Assembly (NCBI GenBank): GCA_964620125.1 | Contig: CAZUGQ010000014.1 | Span: 5,797 to 69,796, forward strand | Length of the DNA stretch: 64,000 nucleotides | Direction: 5' to 3' | Source of the DNA: OLB6 sp964620125 | Lineage (GTDB): Bacteria > Bacteroidota > Ignavibacteria > Kapaibacteriales > Kapaibacteriaceae | In this document: positions 1 to 9,025 of the stretch, piece by piece | Layout of the letters: each line of letters opens with the position of its first letter | How positions within the stretch are numbered: the first letter of the stretch is position 1 | Made by a program: the position numbers and the translations under genes | The notes under the pieces: model-generated | What the model saw: the letters and a program-made list of their open reading frames with translations, nothing else | Told to the model about the DNA's origin: nothing | Databases searched by the model: none

Positions 1-548
1 GCTGTAGCTTGGGCACCCATCTGATCATACAGCACTGCATTTCCGAGGCCTAAGTCACTGCTTGGCCTTGCCCGCACCAAACCTGATGCATCGGATACAA
101 GAACGAACTCCGTACCAGGATTAAATACTCCACCACCTGCAGCACCAAGCGACTGCACGGTAAGATCAGGAGTGCCTGCTGTACCCATGAGTGTGAACGC
201 ACCGGTGTTGGTGATGCGCAAACGTTCGGTGTTGTTCGTGTACAACTTCAAATGGTGATTGCTTGTTGTACCCAGGAACTCCGTTGGATCAGGTCCACCA
301 CTAGTTAAGGCGTTGCCGTTCAGCATCCACGCTGCACCAGCCAACGACCCTGTAGTAATTAGGCTTCCACCGGTGGATGGCAGTGTAAAGGTTTCATTTG
401 CGGTTAAACAAGGAACCTGAAGTGTTGCCAGGTATCCACCACAGGTATCAACAAGGTTGAGCTGAAATGCCGTGATAACCTGTGCCTGAGTGGCAACTGC
501 GCTGCAGGCAAACACAGCAAGAATCAGAACGCGTTGCAGTGATTTCAT
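1..548 (-). CDS. Secreted fibre-family protein, 3' part beyond the left edge
   Basis: This reading frame is open from an ATG at 548 to the window edge, giving 182 codons without a stop. A Shine-Dalgarno-like AGGA lies about 10 bases upstream. The first ~23 residues form a signal peptide (Lys, then a hydrophobic stretch, ending TQAQ). The mature part holds motifs such as AAWMLNGNALT, followed by a TNNTERLRITNTGAFT segment. The same motifs recur in the two giant proteins of this cluster (WLIGGNTLT; TNNTTRFTLTNAGAFTQ), so it is a member of that family. It is the last gene seen of the ~18 kb minus-strand operon, 20 bases after its neighbour. The role is unknown; an exported structural or adhesive fibre is inferred. 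The C-terminus cannot be judged from this window. Confidence 0.8.
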   Translation of the reverse strand, partial: MKSLQRVLILAVFACSAVATQAQVITAFQLNLVDTCGGYLATLQVPCLTANETFTLPSTGGSLITTGSLAGAAWMLNGNALTSGGPDPTEFLGTTSNHHLKLYTNNTERLRITNTGAFTLMGTAGTPDLTVQSLGAAGGGVFNPGTEFVLVSDASGLVRARPSSDLGLGNAVLYDQMGAQAT

Positions 549-568
549 GTGAGGTCCTAGGGTGATAT

Positions 569-1192
569 TTAGTCAGGATTGATAGCGCCGATTCCGAACT
601 GCATCGGCTCGAGGTCAGCAGGTGTATGGCCTGTGTTCATGAACTTAACGAGCACCACACAGTCAATTGGTGCCCATGCATAGGCGGGATGAAGACTTCC
701 GGCCATCTCACTTGCGGGTGACACCGTGATTGCCGCTCCGGCACGAATGCCCGTCATGTTCACGCGAACAACGAACGATCCTCCTGGCGGAATCATCGGC
801 AGATCCAGCTCCGTGAACGTATGAACAACCTTTGCCACATGTCCATTTACTGCATGTGTTCCTTCGTCAATGTTCACTACCGCCGGATGTTCAACCAAGG
901 TGCTGGGCTGCCTCGTGAGCGCTTCCGTGCTTCCAGGTGACTCGTAGGTGAGGATGGCTCCGTTGGTTGTACCAACAGCCCGAAGCTGCAACACCACCGA
1001 CTCTCCGGGTGCTAACGCTGGCACTTCCGGTAATCGTAACACGTAGATTCCGCTCGTGTTCGGATTCTCTACAGTAACAGTGCTATTGCCATTTGCAACA
1101 ACAATGCCGGAAGCTGTTACTTTTTGAGCAGATAGGCTGCCAAAGCCCCCTGCCCAAAAAATCATACCTAGTGCTACAACGAAGCGATACAT
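569..1192 (-). CDS. Secreted protein of unknown function, 207 aa
   Basis: The product begins with a hydrophobic signal peptide ending LSAQ at about residue 23. The mature part is beta-rich, with alternating Val/Thr stretches and Pro/Gly turns, and only one Cys (C178). I recognise no family. The start at 1192 lies 8 bases after the stop of the preceding gene and has no clear Shine-Dalgarno sequence, so translational coupling is likely. One copy of the dispersed AGCCCCCT octamer sits in the signal-peptide codons at 1144. Its place between the five-cysteine proteins and a fibre-family protein suggests a role in the same exported assembly (inference only). Confidence 0.75.
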   Translation of the reverse strand: MYRFVVALGMIFWAGGFGSLSAQKVTASGIVVANGNSTVTVENPNTSGIYVLRLPEVPALAPGESVVLQLRAVGTTNGAILTYESPGSTEALTRQPSTLVEHPAVVNIDEGTHAVNGHVAKVVHTFTELDLPMIPPGGSFVVRVNMTGIRAGAAITVSPASEMAGSLHPAYAWAPIDCVVLVKFMNTGHTPADLEPMQFGIGAINPD

Positions 1193-1200
1193 GCAGGTTA

Positions 1201-1614
1201 TTACTTGTTGTTCGGTGAAGGTGCTACGACCTTGGTATCAACCGCCTTCTTCGATGATGATGGCTTTTCAACCACCTCAGGTACTGGTGGGAATGGCGGC
1301 TCCCAACCTGAACAATCATAGAAGCCCATCAAGGCATATTCCAAGCATGAAGGGCCTCCCGGTTCTTCAGTGAATCCTTGTGCCTTGTCGGACCCTTTTG
1401 CCGTGGTTATGGTGTTCACGCCGCGTCCAGATGGTTTTTCAACCTTATCGTTTGTTGGTGTTGGCTGCGGCACAACGAGTGAGCATGAACGCATTTGGTC
1501 GCACATAAACCGTGCACACAAGCGTGGGTCAGACACGGGTTCTTTCCCTGCCTGTGCACTTTGAATTCCTGCCACCATGGCAATGGCAACAACGAACGTG
1601 AAGAGTTTCGACAT
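1201..1614 (-). CDS. Small secreted five-cysteine protein (paralogue A), 137 aa
   Basis: A signal peptide ends near IQSAQA (residues 1-22). The mature domain carries CARFMCDQMRSC, a low-complexity middle containing NDK and VNT, then PSCLEYALMGFYDC, giving five cysteines. A Lys/Pro/Ser-rich tail follows (VVEKPSSSKKAVDTKVVAPS). The upstream neighbour at 1636-2007 has the same plan: CARTLCQDLRSGC, NDK, VNT, FECAMDEFNMC, and a VVEPPAKKSAAVKTKAPS tail. The two are clearly paralogues. An AGGAG ribosome-binding site stands 9 bases before the ATG. No known family is recognised. The cysteines suggest a disulphide-stabilised periplasmic or extracellular protein. The operon position after the two giant fibre genes makes an accessory or capping role possible (inference). 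Confidence 0.8.
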   Translation of the reverse strand: MSKLFTFVVAIAMVAGIQSAQAGKEPVSDPRLCARFMCDQMRSCSLVVPQPTPTNDKVEKPSGRGVNTITTAKGSDKAQGFTEEPGGPSCLEYALMGFYDCSGWEPPFPPVPEVVEKPSSSKKAVDTKVVAPSPNNK

Positions 1615-1635
1615 AACCGACTCCTGAAGTAAAGT

Positions 1636-2007
1636 TTATTTCTGAGTACTGGAAGGGGCTTTGGTTTTTACCGCCGCCGATTTTTTTGCTGGTGGTTCAA
1701 CTACAGATGGTACCATGCCCATGCACATGTTGAACTCGTCCATAGCACATTCAAAGTCAGGGCCTGAAAAACCCTGCACATCCTCGGTTGACTTCTTAGT
1801 GTTCACGGTGCTTGACCCATTTCCGTTTTTATCGTTAGCAACGCCAACTTGACCGCACCCACTTCGAAGATCCTGGCAAAGTGTTCGTGCACAACTGCGG
1901 ATTTGCTCGATTGTCATGGTCTCTCCAGCCCGCACTGCACCTTGTGCCACCACGAGGAATGCAGCAACAGTGAATGCGAAGAGCACTGTCCGTGTCTCGA
2001 TGATCAT
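1636..2007 (-). CDS. Small secreted five-cysteine protein (paralogue B), 123 aa
   Basis: The frame is open further upstream to 2058, but that would overlap the preceding giant gene. The ATG at 2007 is preceded by AAGAAAGAGAG and begins a good signal peptide (MIIETRTVLFAFTVAAFLVV, cleaved near VRAGE). The mature part has CARTLCQDLRSGC and FECAMDEFNMC, with spacing matching the downstream paralogue at 1201-1614. It ends in a Lys/Ala/Ser-rich tail. It lies 20 bases after the 2,316-aa gene, in the same operon. The function is unknown. The retained pair of copies and the conserved cysteine spacing argue for a real, selected product rather than a spurious ORF. Confidence 0.8.
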   Translation of the reverse strand: MIIETRTVLFAFTVAAFLVVAQGAVRAGETMTIEQIRSCARTLCQDLRSGCGQVGVANDKNGNGSSTVNTKKSTEDVQGFSGPDFECAMDEFNMCMGMVPSVVEPPAKKSAAVKTKAPSSTQK

Positions 2008-2027
2008 GGCTATCTCTCTTTCTTGTG

Positions 2028-5000
2028 TTACTGAATTGTTGCCGCAACAACGAACCAAACAGTGCCATTCCAGATGGCATGAATCATCGCCGTTTGACCC
2101 GTTGTAAGGATGACGCCGATGTTACTGCCATCAGCATTCGTAACGCGTAGGTTCTCCACCCCACCAGCATGTTCCAAGCTCAGATACAGTACCTGGCCTA
2201 CAGTTGTACCGCCCGTAAGCTGAACAAAGTTGTTGGGTGCAGCATTTACTGTTGTTACCGTTCTGGCAACGAAGGTTGCATCGTACGGGCCGAGAGGATC
2301 GCCTGGGGTTGCAGAAGTAACAATGCCACCAAGACCGCTACCAGCTGCAAGGTTCAACGTTCCGTTAATCGTTGTTGCGTCGCCCGCTGCATCGCCAAGA
2401 GTACTGTTGCCATCAATAAACAATGCACCGTCACCATCGAACGAAATCGGTGAATTGGTGGCAACGAAGGCCGATGTTGCGTTGTCCACGGTAACGCCTA
2501 TCGCTGCATCATTCACGATTACACCGGCAGCATCGGCATCAATCTGAATACCAACACCACCTGTAGAAGCAGCGTATACGTTCAAACCCAATCCTCCATT
2601 ACCTGTGGCAGATGCAAGTAACGCCCTACCATTATTTGCATCGGCATAAGCTGCAACTGCGTAGTCGTTTGTTCCGTTCAACACGGAGTAACCGGTGACG
2701 CCAGCATTTGCATTGTTGGTCCGGATGGTGGTGGCAAGATTTGCAATATCGAAGTCGCTGGCTCCGGCTGCACCACCAATGCCGATGTTCGAGGCACCGT
2801 TGCGTGCATAACCAAGAACACCGATGTTCAATCCGTCAGTGTTTGCTCCTTCTGCAAAGGACTGCGTACCCATGGCCATAATGTCCTGACCTCCGTTATC
2901 GCCTACAGCATACACACCCGATACTGCTCTGGTGACGTCCAGTCCGGATATCGAACCAGTGTATAGAGCACGCGACTCAATACCGTAGGCAAAGCTGCCA
3001 TTTGTAGTTGCTGTTGAGCGGATACCGCGTGCGGCAAAGGCATTTCCAGTGGAGTTTGTTGCGCTCGCATTAATAGCACCACGCGGGGAACCACCTGAGT
3101 AGTCCGTACGATCAACCGATAGTTCCCATTCGGATGTTGCAGTAGTATTTACACCAACATTGCCGGTAGTACCATCAATTGTTAGACTGTTGCCGCCGAC
3201 ACCATTGTTGAATGTAAGCGTGTTGCCGCTGTTCACTGTTACAAACCGTGGCGTGGTGATTGGATTGCTACCGTCGGTTGTATGACCAAGCAGCACTTCG
3301 CCGCTGAGGTACTCAAGGCCTTGATCTGCACCTACCAACGTTGAAGCATCGCGATACGAAACCACATTCGTTGTACCGTCAATCACCAGAACACGGTCAT
3401 CGGTATTATCATTATCAATACCGTTGAGAATCAGATCGTTCGCTGTTGTGATGGTTACGTCGCTGCCAACACCGCTTGACGTGATCGCGATTACATCGGT
3501 ACCGATTCCGTTGCCCAGGTTCACATTACCATTGGCGTTCAGTACGCCGTCAAGATTGCTATTGGTGGTCACATTTAGATCGGCACCAGTAACATCCAAA
3601 CCATTCGTTGCATCAACGTTGCCAGTGAAGGTTACTTGACCAGCTCCTGACTGTGTAAGACCCCCGCCAGCTGGAATCGTGAACCGTGTGGTGCCGCTTG
3701 TTTCAAGCTGCAGGTCAAATGCATCATTTGTCCCAATAGCCCCATTTGCTCCCACGGTGTTACCGCCAATCAACCATGGCGTACCGCCAAGCATTGTAGC
3801 CACGGTTGCCGTACGGAGTGCTGTACCATCGGTGGTTACAAGTTCGTCCGTGATAACACCTGTGGCCGGAAGGTTGGGAGCGTTAATCGTTGGGGAGTTC
3901 AGGTTAATTGTGTTGCCAACGGTGTTGTTGCCAATTGTTGTGGTATTGGCAAGAGCCGTGGTGCTAATGTCAACTGCAGCACCTGCTGTGTTCGTTGTAT
4001 TAAGGTTGATGTCGCCACGAATCGTGGTCACATCTGCGTCAGCATCACCAATCGTTGTGTTGCCATTGGCATTCAACGTTCCTTCAATCGTGGTGTTACC
4101 CGCTGGCGTTACGATAAAGTTTGTAGCACCAACAGTCAAGTTTGCTACGGTGACGTCCAAGCCAGCGGTGGCATCAACGTTGCCAGTAAACGTTACCTGA
4201 CCACCGCCAGCGGCTTGCGTGAAGGCACCTGCGTTGGTTAGTGTAAATCGAGTCGTGTTATTGGTCTCGAAAACAATGTCGTGATTGCTATTGGTGCCAA
4301 AGGTCCACGGTCCTGCTGTGGTGAATGTATTGCTACCTACCAGCCACGCAACGTTGTTTAGGTTGGTTGTTCGAACCTCGTCACCAGCTGTGAGGCCAAC
4401 TATTCTTGTAACGGTGTTGTCAACATCAACGTTCTGCAGTTCGATGTCGCCTGTTCCTGCACCTGGATTAAGGTTAATGTCGCTGTTGGCCAGGATGTTG
4501 ACGGTTCCACCTGCACCGGTATTACCGAGAGTAATGGTACCGTTGTGCGCAGCAAGGTCGTTAACGATGAAATTCATCGTATTGTCGGGGCTACCGGTTG
4601 GAAGTGGTACGGCCGCTCCACTAAGGGGACGGAACATGATTTCGTCACCGCCGATGATTCGGATGTCGTCATTGATATACATCAGGAAGTTGCTACCCGT
4701 TCCCAAACCCTCACCAATAACGATCAGGTCGTTGTCACCACCACCTCCAGCGCCGCCCATGGTAAGAATAATGTCGTCGGTGTTTTGATTGCCAATATTG
4801 ATGTCATTGCCCAGCGCAGCGGTGGTATTGATATTCACAACTGGCGCGTTTGCAGATACAGTGGCGCTACCGGTTGCTGCAATGTCCGCCGAATTCAGCG
4901 TAATGTCATCAGCTGCATCAACATCAACATCGTTTCCTGCACCACCAGCATTGATTACAACCGTGCCGGCTGATGCGTTACCGATGGTGGTGGTTCCTGT

Positions 5001-8000
5001 TCCTGCCGTCGAAATCCCAACCGCACCAGTATTGTTCAGCACAAGCATTTGTGCTGTTCCGGCTGCAGTTGTAGCGGTAAGCGTTCCACCTGCTCCAACG
5101 TTGATGAAACGCGACGACACGATTGGGTTTCCAGTTCCTGCGGTTTGATGTCCTAGGCGGACTTCATAATCCGTACCTGTCTGGTTCCAGACCAAACCTT
5201 GGTCGGCATCAACAAGATCGTTCAAACTCTGAGTGCGAACGTTCCCACTATTCGTGCCTGTAAGTGTAAGCACATTTACGGTGGTGTTGTCATCATCGAT
5301 GTTGTTCAGCACAAGGTTATTCGACGTGCTCGTAACATCGATTGTAACACTGCTGTTTGATGCGATAGCAACAGAACCCGTATTTGTTGTGGCACCAATG
5401 TTTGTGGCAGCGTTTGTCGCTGCGGTGTTGATGTTCGTAACACCACGAAGGGTGTTTACGTCGGCATCGGCATCTCCAAGAGTCGTGCTGCCATCAACAG
5501 TTAGATCACCGCTTATATCGGTGTTGCCAGTACCAACGGCCACTGTAAAGTTGCTTCCGCCAACGGTAAGGTCTGCATTGGTAACGTCCAAACCGCTTGT
5601 GGCATCAACGTTGCCAGTAAACGTTACCTGACCACCGCCAGCGGCTTGCGTGAAGGCACCTGCCGCCGTTAATCGGAATCGTTCAATACCACTGCTTTCG
5701 ATAATCACGTCGTGAGCACTGTTCGTACCGAATTCACCGTTCGCTGTTAGCGTGTTACCACCAACAAGCCAGGCTACGTCGTTCAGTGCAGTTGTGCGGA
5801 CGGCATTCCCTGCACCAAGCGTGAGCATAGTCGTTAGTGTGTTGTTAGCATCAATACCGTTCAGTACAAGATCGTTGTTTGAGGCCGAACCGGGAACGGT
5901 GATGGTCACATCCGCTCCAGTTGACGTAATATCAATCTGTGCTGTGCCAATACCATCACCGAGCTGAACGTTATCGTTTGCAAAAAAGTTATCGAAGGCA
6001 TTCAAGTCACCATTGACGTCAAGGCCATTGTTGGCGTCAACATTGCCTGCGAATGTTACCTGGTTGGAAGCACCCGTTTGAGTCAATGCACCTGACAAGT
6101 TTGTGTTGCCTACAGCATACAGAGCAAAGTCTGTTGCTCCCGACAGGTTGTTATGCGCAAGAACACCGATTGTGGCCGGGTTGGCAAGTGGGGTGTTGTT
6201 CCAGGCAAATGACTGTGCGGCTGTGGAGGATGAGGCATCACCGCTGGCACCTACAACACCAATGCTCTTGCGGCCGGCACTATTTGCATCACCCCAAACG
6301 CCTGTATTCTGTCCTGAGTTAGCCGCACTCGAGATGCCCTGTATACCCCAATTCTTGATATCGCCACCAGTTGGTGTAGCTGTGCCTGCAAGGCCAACAG
6401 CATACGGTCCAGTAAGTGCGCCTGCTGACGCAGCGCCCGTATAGTTAGCGCGGCCAACAACACCGTATTGGTTGAAACCAACACCCGTGCCCACACCTTC
6501 AATGGAGATATTGGCCGTTACACCACTCGTGCTTGTTAGGGTGGCATTCAGAATGCCGGAGCTAAGGTTGCTGGTTTTCGTGAGCTGAACGTTGTCTGTG
6601 GCACCAAGAATTGAAAAGTCCAGAGCCTCTGCAGCATCGGTCGTGAACGAAAGCGTGCCGTCTACGTTTACAAAACGTGTACCACTAACTGGATTCGTGC
6701 CGTTCACGGTGCTTCCAAGCCGCACTTCATAATCCGTTCCGGTTTCATTCCACACCAAACCTTGATCTGCGTCGACAAGGTCATTCAGGCTCTGGGTGCG
6801 AACATTACCGCTGTTTGTGCCCGTAAGCATGAGAACGTTTACGGTGGTATTGTCATCATCGATGTTGTTCAGCACAAGGTCATTAGCAGTGCTGGTAACA
6901 TCGATGGTTATATCATTGTTCGCTGCGATTGAAACAGCGCCGGTATTCGTAAGTGCACCGATGGTGGTTGCTGCATTCGATGCGCTTGTGTTGATGTTGG
7001 TTGCACCACGAACATTGTTAACGTCTAAGTCGGCATCTCCAAGTGTCGTATTTCCATCCACAGTCAGACTGCCTGCAATGTCTGTATTACCAGTTGCATC
7101 ATCAACGGTGAAGTTCGTAACGCCTACCGTGAGGTCGGCGTTCGTTACATCCAATCCTAAGGTTGCATCAAGGTTGCCACCATTTGCAACGTTTGCAACG
7201 TCTGCGGCTCCATTCGTAAACACGAGATTGCCACCGGCACCAACGTTCACATACCGAACTTGGCCAATGGGATTACCAGTGTACTGCGTGAGGTGACCAA
7301 GTCTATAAGCACCTGATTCGAACTGAATCCCTTCATTAGCAGTCGCGGTGAACGCTGTTCGGCGTACCTGATTCGATGCCGTAATCCAGAGTAGATCGGT
7401 GATCGGAGTCACGACGTCAATGTTGTTCAGTACAAGATTGTTCGTTGTTGCTCCAACATCAATTGTGATATCGTTGTTTGCCGAAATGCTAACTGCACCG
7501 CCACTGGCCGTGTTGCCGATATCAGTGGTTGCAGTGCCTGCGGTGTTTATGTTAACGTCGCCCGTGCTCAGGTTGAGAAGGGTATTTGAACCGTCGTTGA
7601 AGGTTAGGCTGCCTCCCCCAAGACGGATGTAACGTGCAGCAGTAATCGGCACGTTACCGTCAGTTAGTGAGCCAAGCCGAAAACGGAGGTTTCCTCCGTC
7701 GTTTTCATGACTTACGCCTTCTTCTGCTAGCGACGTTCCAGCAACCCATTGTGCACGTAGATTATTGCCCTGGCTTTGTAGCAATTCGCCTGCTGAACCC
7801 TGACCCTGCGCTACTGCAAACGTTCCTGCACCTTCAATTTCAGGAATGTTGAAGTTGCGGTTGGCAGTCAGGTTGTTCTCAACCTGGATCACTGCTGTTC
7901 CGCCAGGTGCGCCATTGTTCAAGAGAATGCGAGCATCGATATTATTATCACCAATGATTACACGACCGATGCCTCCACCGTTCTCATCAACATTCAGGAT

Positions 8001-8978
8001 GTTGTCCAGACTGTTATTCTCAACTACAAGTAGGTTGTTGGTACCCTGAGCCGAACCACCGCGCACCCTCAAGGTTGTACTGTTGTCCGAAGCCACACCA
8101 CTTCCATCATCAAATACGCGAAGGTCACCATTCAGATAAGCGTCACCATCTGCATCAATTGATGTGGTTGTGCTGGTAATCTGCAAACCAACTGCAGCAT
8201 CGTCAACGCTGATACCAGTAATCATGGTAGCAGACGGGTCAACGAGGATGCCAACGCCGGTTGCATCAATGTCAATACCGGTTACCGGAGCCGTGTTGTT
8301 GCCAATGACCAGGCCATAATCCGTAGCATCAGAGGCAATACCAATACCACCCGTGCCAATTGCTTCTGCTCCAATCGCAACACCATTTGCAGCGTTTGAT
8401 ACTGATCGAAGACCGAGTAGACCACCTCCGGTTGCCTCGGTATACAGTCCGTTGTATATACCGGAATAATCAATGAATTCTACAAGGTACAGGCCAGAAG
8501 GATTCGTGCCTACACCAAGCAATCCATTGCCATCCAGTATCATCTTTTGAGTGCCCCCTGCCGATCCATTCCAGAACTGGATTGAATTGGCATCACCCGC
8601 ACGGATCACCAGATCCTGTGCATCGGATGTGCCCACAAAGTTGCCAGTAGCTCCGTTCCACGGTGTTGTGCTCGAGTTGCCGAGCAGACGCCAGAAGAGA
8701 CCGTTGCCATCAGTAAAGTCCAACGTACCTGTTCCATCCGGTGTATACAAAATGTCGTTTGCGTTTCCATTCGTAGGAGGCAAGGACAGTGTATAATCAG
8801 CAGTGAGCGTAGCATCAGGAGGCGTTGTAAGCCCGATGCGGTTGAGGTTTGGTCCCAGGCCTCCATCATAGAGGAATAGTTGCTTTCCTTGAAGGGTACC
8901 TGTTTGTGCTTTAGCTGACTCCGTTGCCACGAGCAGAACTGCGGCGGCAGCGAGCAGGACGTAGAGCGTGCGGTTCAT
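2028..8978 (-). CDS. Giant repetitive secreted fibre-like protein, 2,316 aa
   Basis: I chose the ATG at 8978 because GGAGAACAAGAAC precedes it and the product then begins with a standard signal peptide (MNRTLYVLLAAAAVLLVATE..., cleaved near AKAQ). The frame also opens 10 codons earlier. The body is rich in Asn, Asp, Thr and Gly, poor in Lys and apparently free of Cys. It is made of repeated modules: GNVDATSGLDV, LTVDGSTTLGDADADV, NINTAATNAATNIGA, a VTIDVTSTSNNLVLNNID segment, DADQGLVWN...YEVRLG, and WLIGGNT. Some copies are near-identical in DNA. A SDATDYGLVIGNNTAPVTGI-type module also occurs in the 2,796-aa neighbour. The C-terminus (IHAIWNGTVWFVVAATIQ) is not T9SS-like. A beta-helical or phage-tail-fibre-like surface filament is inferred; no catalytic motif is visible. 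Confidence 0.85.
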   Translation of the reverse strand: MNRTLYVLLAAAAVLLVATESAKAQTGTLQGKQLFLYDGGLGPNLNRIGLTTPPDATLTADYTLSLPPTNGNANDILYTPDGTGTLDFTDGNGLFWRLLGNSSTTPWNGATGNFVGTSDAQDLVIRAGDANSIQFWNGSAGGTQKMILDGNGLLGVGTNPSGLYLVEFIDYSGIYNGLYTEATGGGLLGLRSVSNAANGVAIGAEAIGTGGIGIASDATDYGLVIGNNTAPVTGIDIDATGVGILVDPSATMITGISVDDAAVGLQITSTTTSIDADGDAYLNGDLRVFDDGSGVASDNSTTLRVRGGSAQGTNNLLVVENNSLDNILNVDENGGGIGRVIIGDNNIDARILLNNGAPGGTAVIQVENNLTANRNFNIPEIEGAGTFAVAQGQGSAGELLQSQGNNLRAQWVAGTSLAEEGVSHENDGGNLRFRLGSLTDGNVPITAARYIRLGGGSLTFNDGSNTLLNLSTGDVNINTAGTATTDIGNTASGGAVSISANNDITIDVGATTNNLVLNNIDVVTPITDLLWITASNQVRRTAFTATANEGIQFESGAYRLGHLTQYTGNPIGQVRYVNVGAGGNLVFTNGAADVANVANGGNLDATLGLDVTNADLTVGVTNFTVDDATGNTDIAGSLTVDGNTTLGDADLDVNNVRGATNINTSASNAATTIGALTNTGAVSIAANNDITIDVTSTANDLVLNNIDDDNTTVNVLMLTGTNSGNVRTQSLNDLVDADQGLVWNETGTDYEVRLGSTVNGTNPVSGTRFVNVDGTLSFTTDAAEALDFSILGATDNVQLTKTSNLSSGILNATLTSTSGVTANISIEGVGTGVGFNQYGVVGRANYTGAASAGALTGPYAVGLAGTATPTGGDIKNWGIQGISSAANSGQNTGVWGDANSAGRKSIGVVGASGDASSSTAAQSFAWNNTPLANPATIGVLAHNNLSGATDFALYAVGNTNLSGALTQTGASNQVTFAGNVDANNGLDVNGDLNAFDNFFANDNVQLGDGIGTAQIDITSTGADVTITVPGSASNNDLVLNGIDANNTLTTMLTLGAGNAVRTTALNDVAWLVGGNTLTANGEFGTNSAHDVIIESSGIERFRLTAAGAFTQAAGGGQVTFTGNVDATSGLDVTNADLTVGGSNFTVAVGTGNTDISGDLTVDGSTTLGDADADVNTLRGVTNINTAATNAATNIGATTNTGSVAIASNSSVTIDVTSTSNNLVLNNIDDDNTTVNVLTLTGTNSGNVRTQSLNDLVDADQGLVWNQTGTDYEVRLGHQTAGTGNPIVSSRFINVGAGGTLTATTAAGTAQMLVLNNTGAVGISTAGTGTTTIGNASAGTVVINAGGAGNDVDVDAADDITLNSADIAATGSATVSANAPVVNINTTAALGNDINIGNQNTDDIILTMGGAGGGGDNDLIVIGEGLGTGSNFLMYINDDIRIIGGDEIMFRPLSGAAVPLPTGSPDNTMNFIVNDLAAHNGTITLGNTGAGGTVNILANSDINLNPGAGTGDIELQNVDVDNTVTRIVGLTAGDEVRTTNLNNVAWLVGSNTFTTAGPWTFGTNSNHDIVFETNNTTRFTLTNAGAFTQAAGGGQVTFTGNVDATAGLDVTVANLTVGATNFIVTPAGNTTIEGTLNANGNTTIGDADADVTTIRGDINLNTTNTAGAAVDISTTALANTTTIGNNTVGNTINLNSPTINAPNLPATGVITDELVTTDGTALRTATVATMLGGTPWLIGGNTVGANGAIGTNDAFDLQLETSGTTRFTIPAGGGLTQSGAGQVTFTGNVDATNGLDVTGADLNVTTNSNLDGVLNANGNVNLGNGIGTDVIAITSSGVGSDVTITTANDLILNGIDNDNTDDRVLVIDGTTNVVSYRDASTLVGADQGLEYLSGEVLLGHTTDGSNPITTPRFVTVNSGNTLTFNNGVGGNSLTIDGTTGNVGVNTTATSEWELSVDRTDYSGGSPRGAINASATNSTGNAFAARGIRSTATTNGSFAYGIESRALYTGSISGLDVTRAVSGVYAVGDNGGQDIMAMGTQSFAEGANTDGLNIGVLGYARNGASNIGIGGAAGASDFDIANLATTIRTNNANAGVTGYSVLNGTNDYAVAAYADANNGRALLASATGNGGLGLNVYAASTGGVGIQIDADAAGVIVNDAAIGVTVDNATSAFVATNSPISFDGDGALFIDGNSTLGDAAGDATTINGTLNLAAGSGLGGIVTSATPGDPLGPYDATFVARTVTTVNAAPNNFVQLTGGTTVGQVLYLSLEHAGGVENLRVTNADGSNIGVILTTGQTAMIHAIWNGTVWFVVAATIQ
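4169..4232. repeat. 64-bp exact intragenic direct repeat, copy 1
   Basis: These 64 bases are identical to 5600-5663 (same strand, 1,431 bases apart) inside the 2,316-aa gene. They encode the same module boundary (QAAGGGQVTFTGNVDA). An exact repeat of this length can support recombination that would delete or duplicate one ~477-codon unit in frame. Confidence 0.9.
5600..5663. repeat. 64-bp exact intragenic direct repeat, copy 2
   Basis: This is the second copy of the 64-base repeat at 4169-4232. The spacing of 1,431 bases is divisible by three, so recombination between copies keeps the reading frame. Confidence 0.9.
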
Positions 8979-9025
8979 GTTCTTGTTCTCCGTTTTTTTC
9001 ACGTTCATGTCTGTAGTGGCCGCGC

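Noticed and set aside
1191..2107. Several open frames on the plus strand opposite the small secreted genes
   Set aside because: They lack ribosome-binding sites and recognisable products, and lie antisense to genes with signal peptides and a conserved paralogous pattern.
3424..5967. Long plus-strand open frames opposite the giant genes
   Set aside because: They are repetitive Val/Pro/Ser-rich shadows of the low-complexity coding strand, with no start signals or domains.
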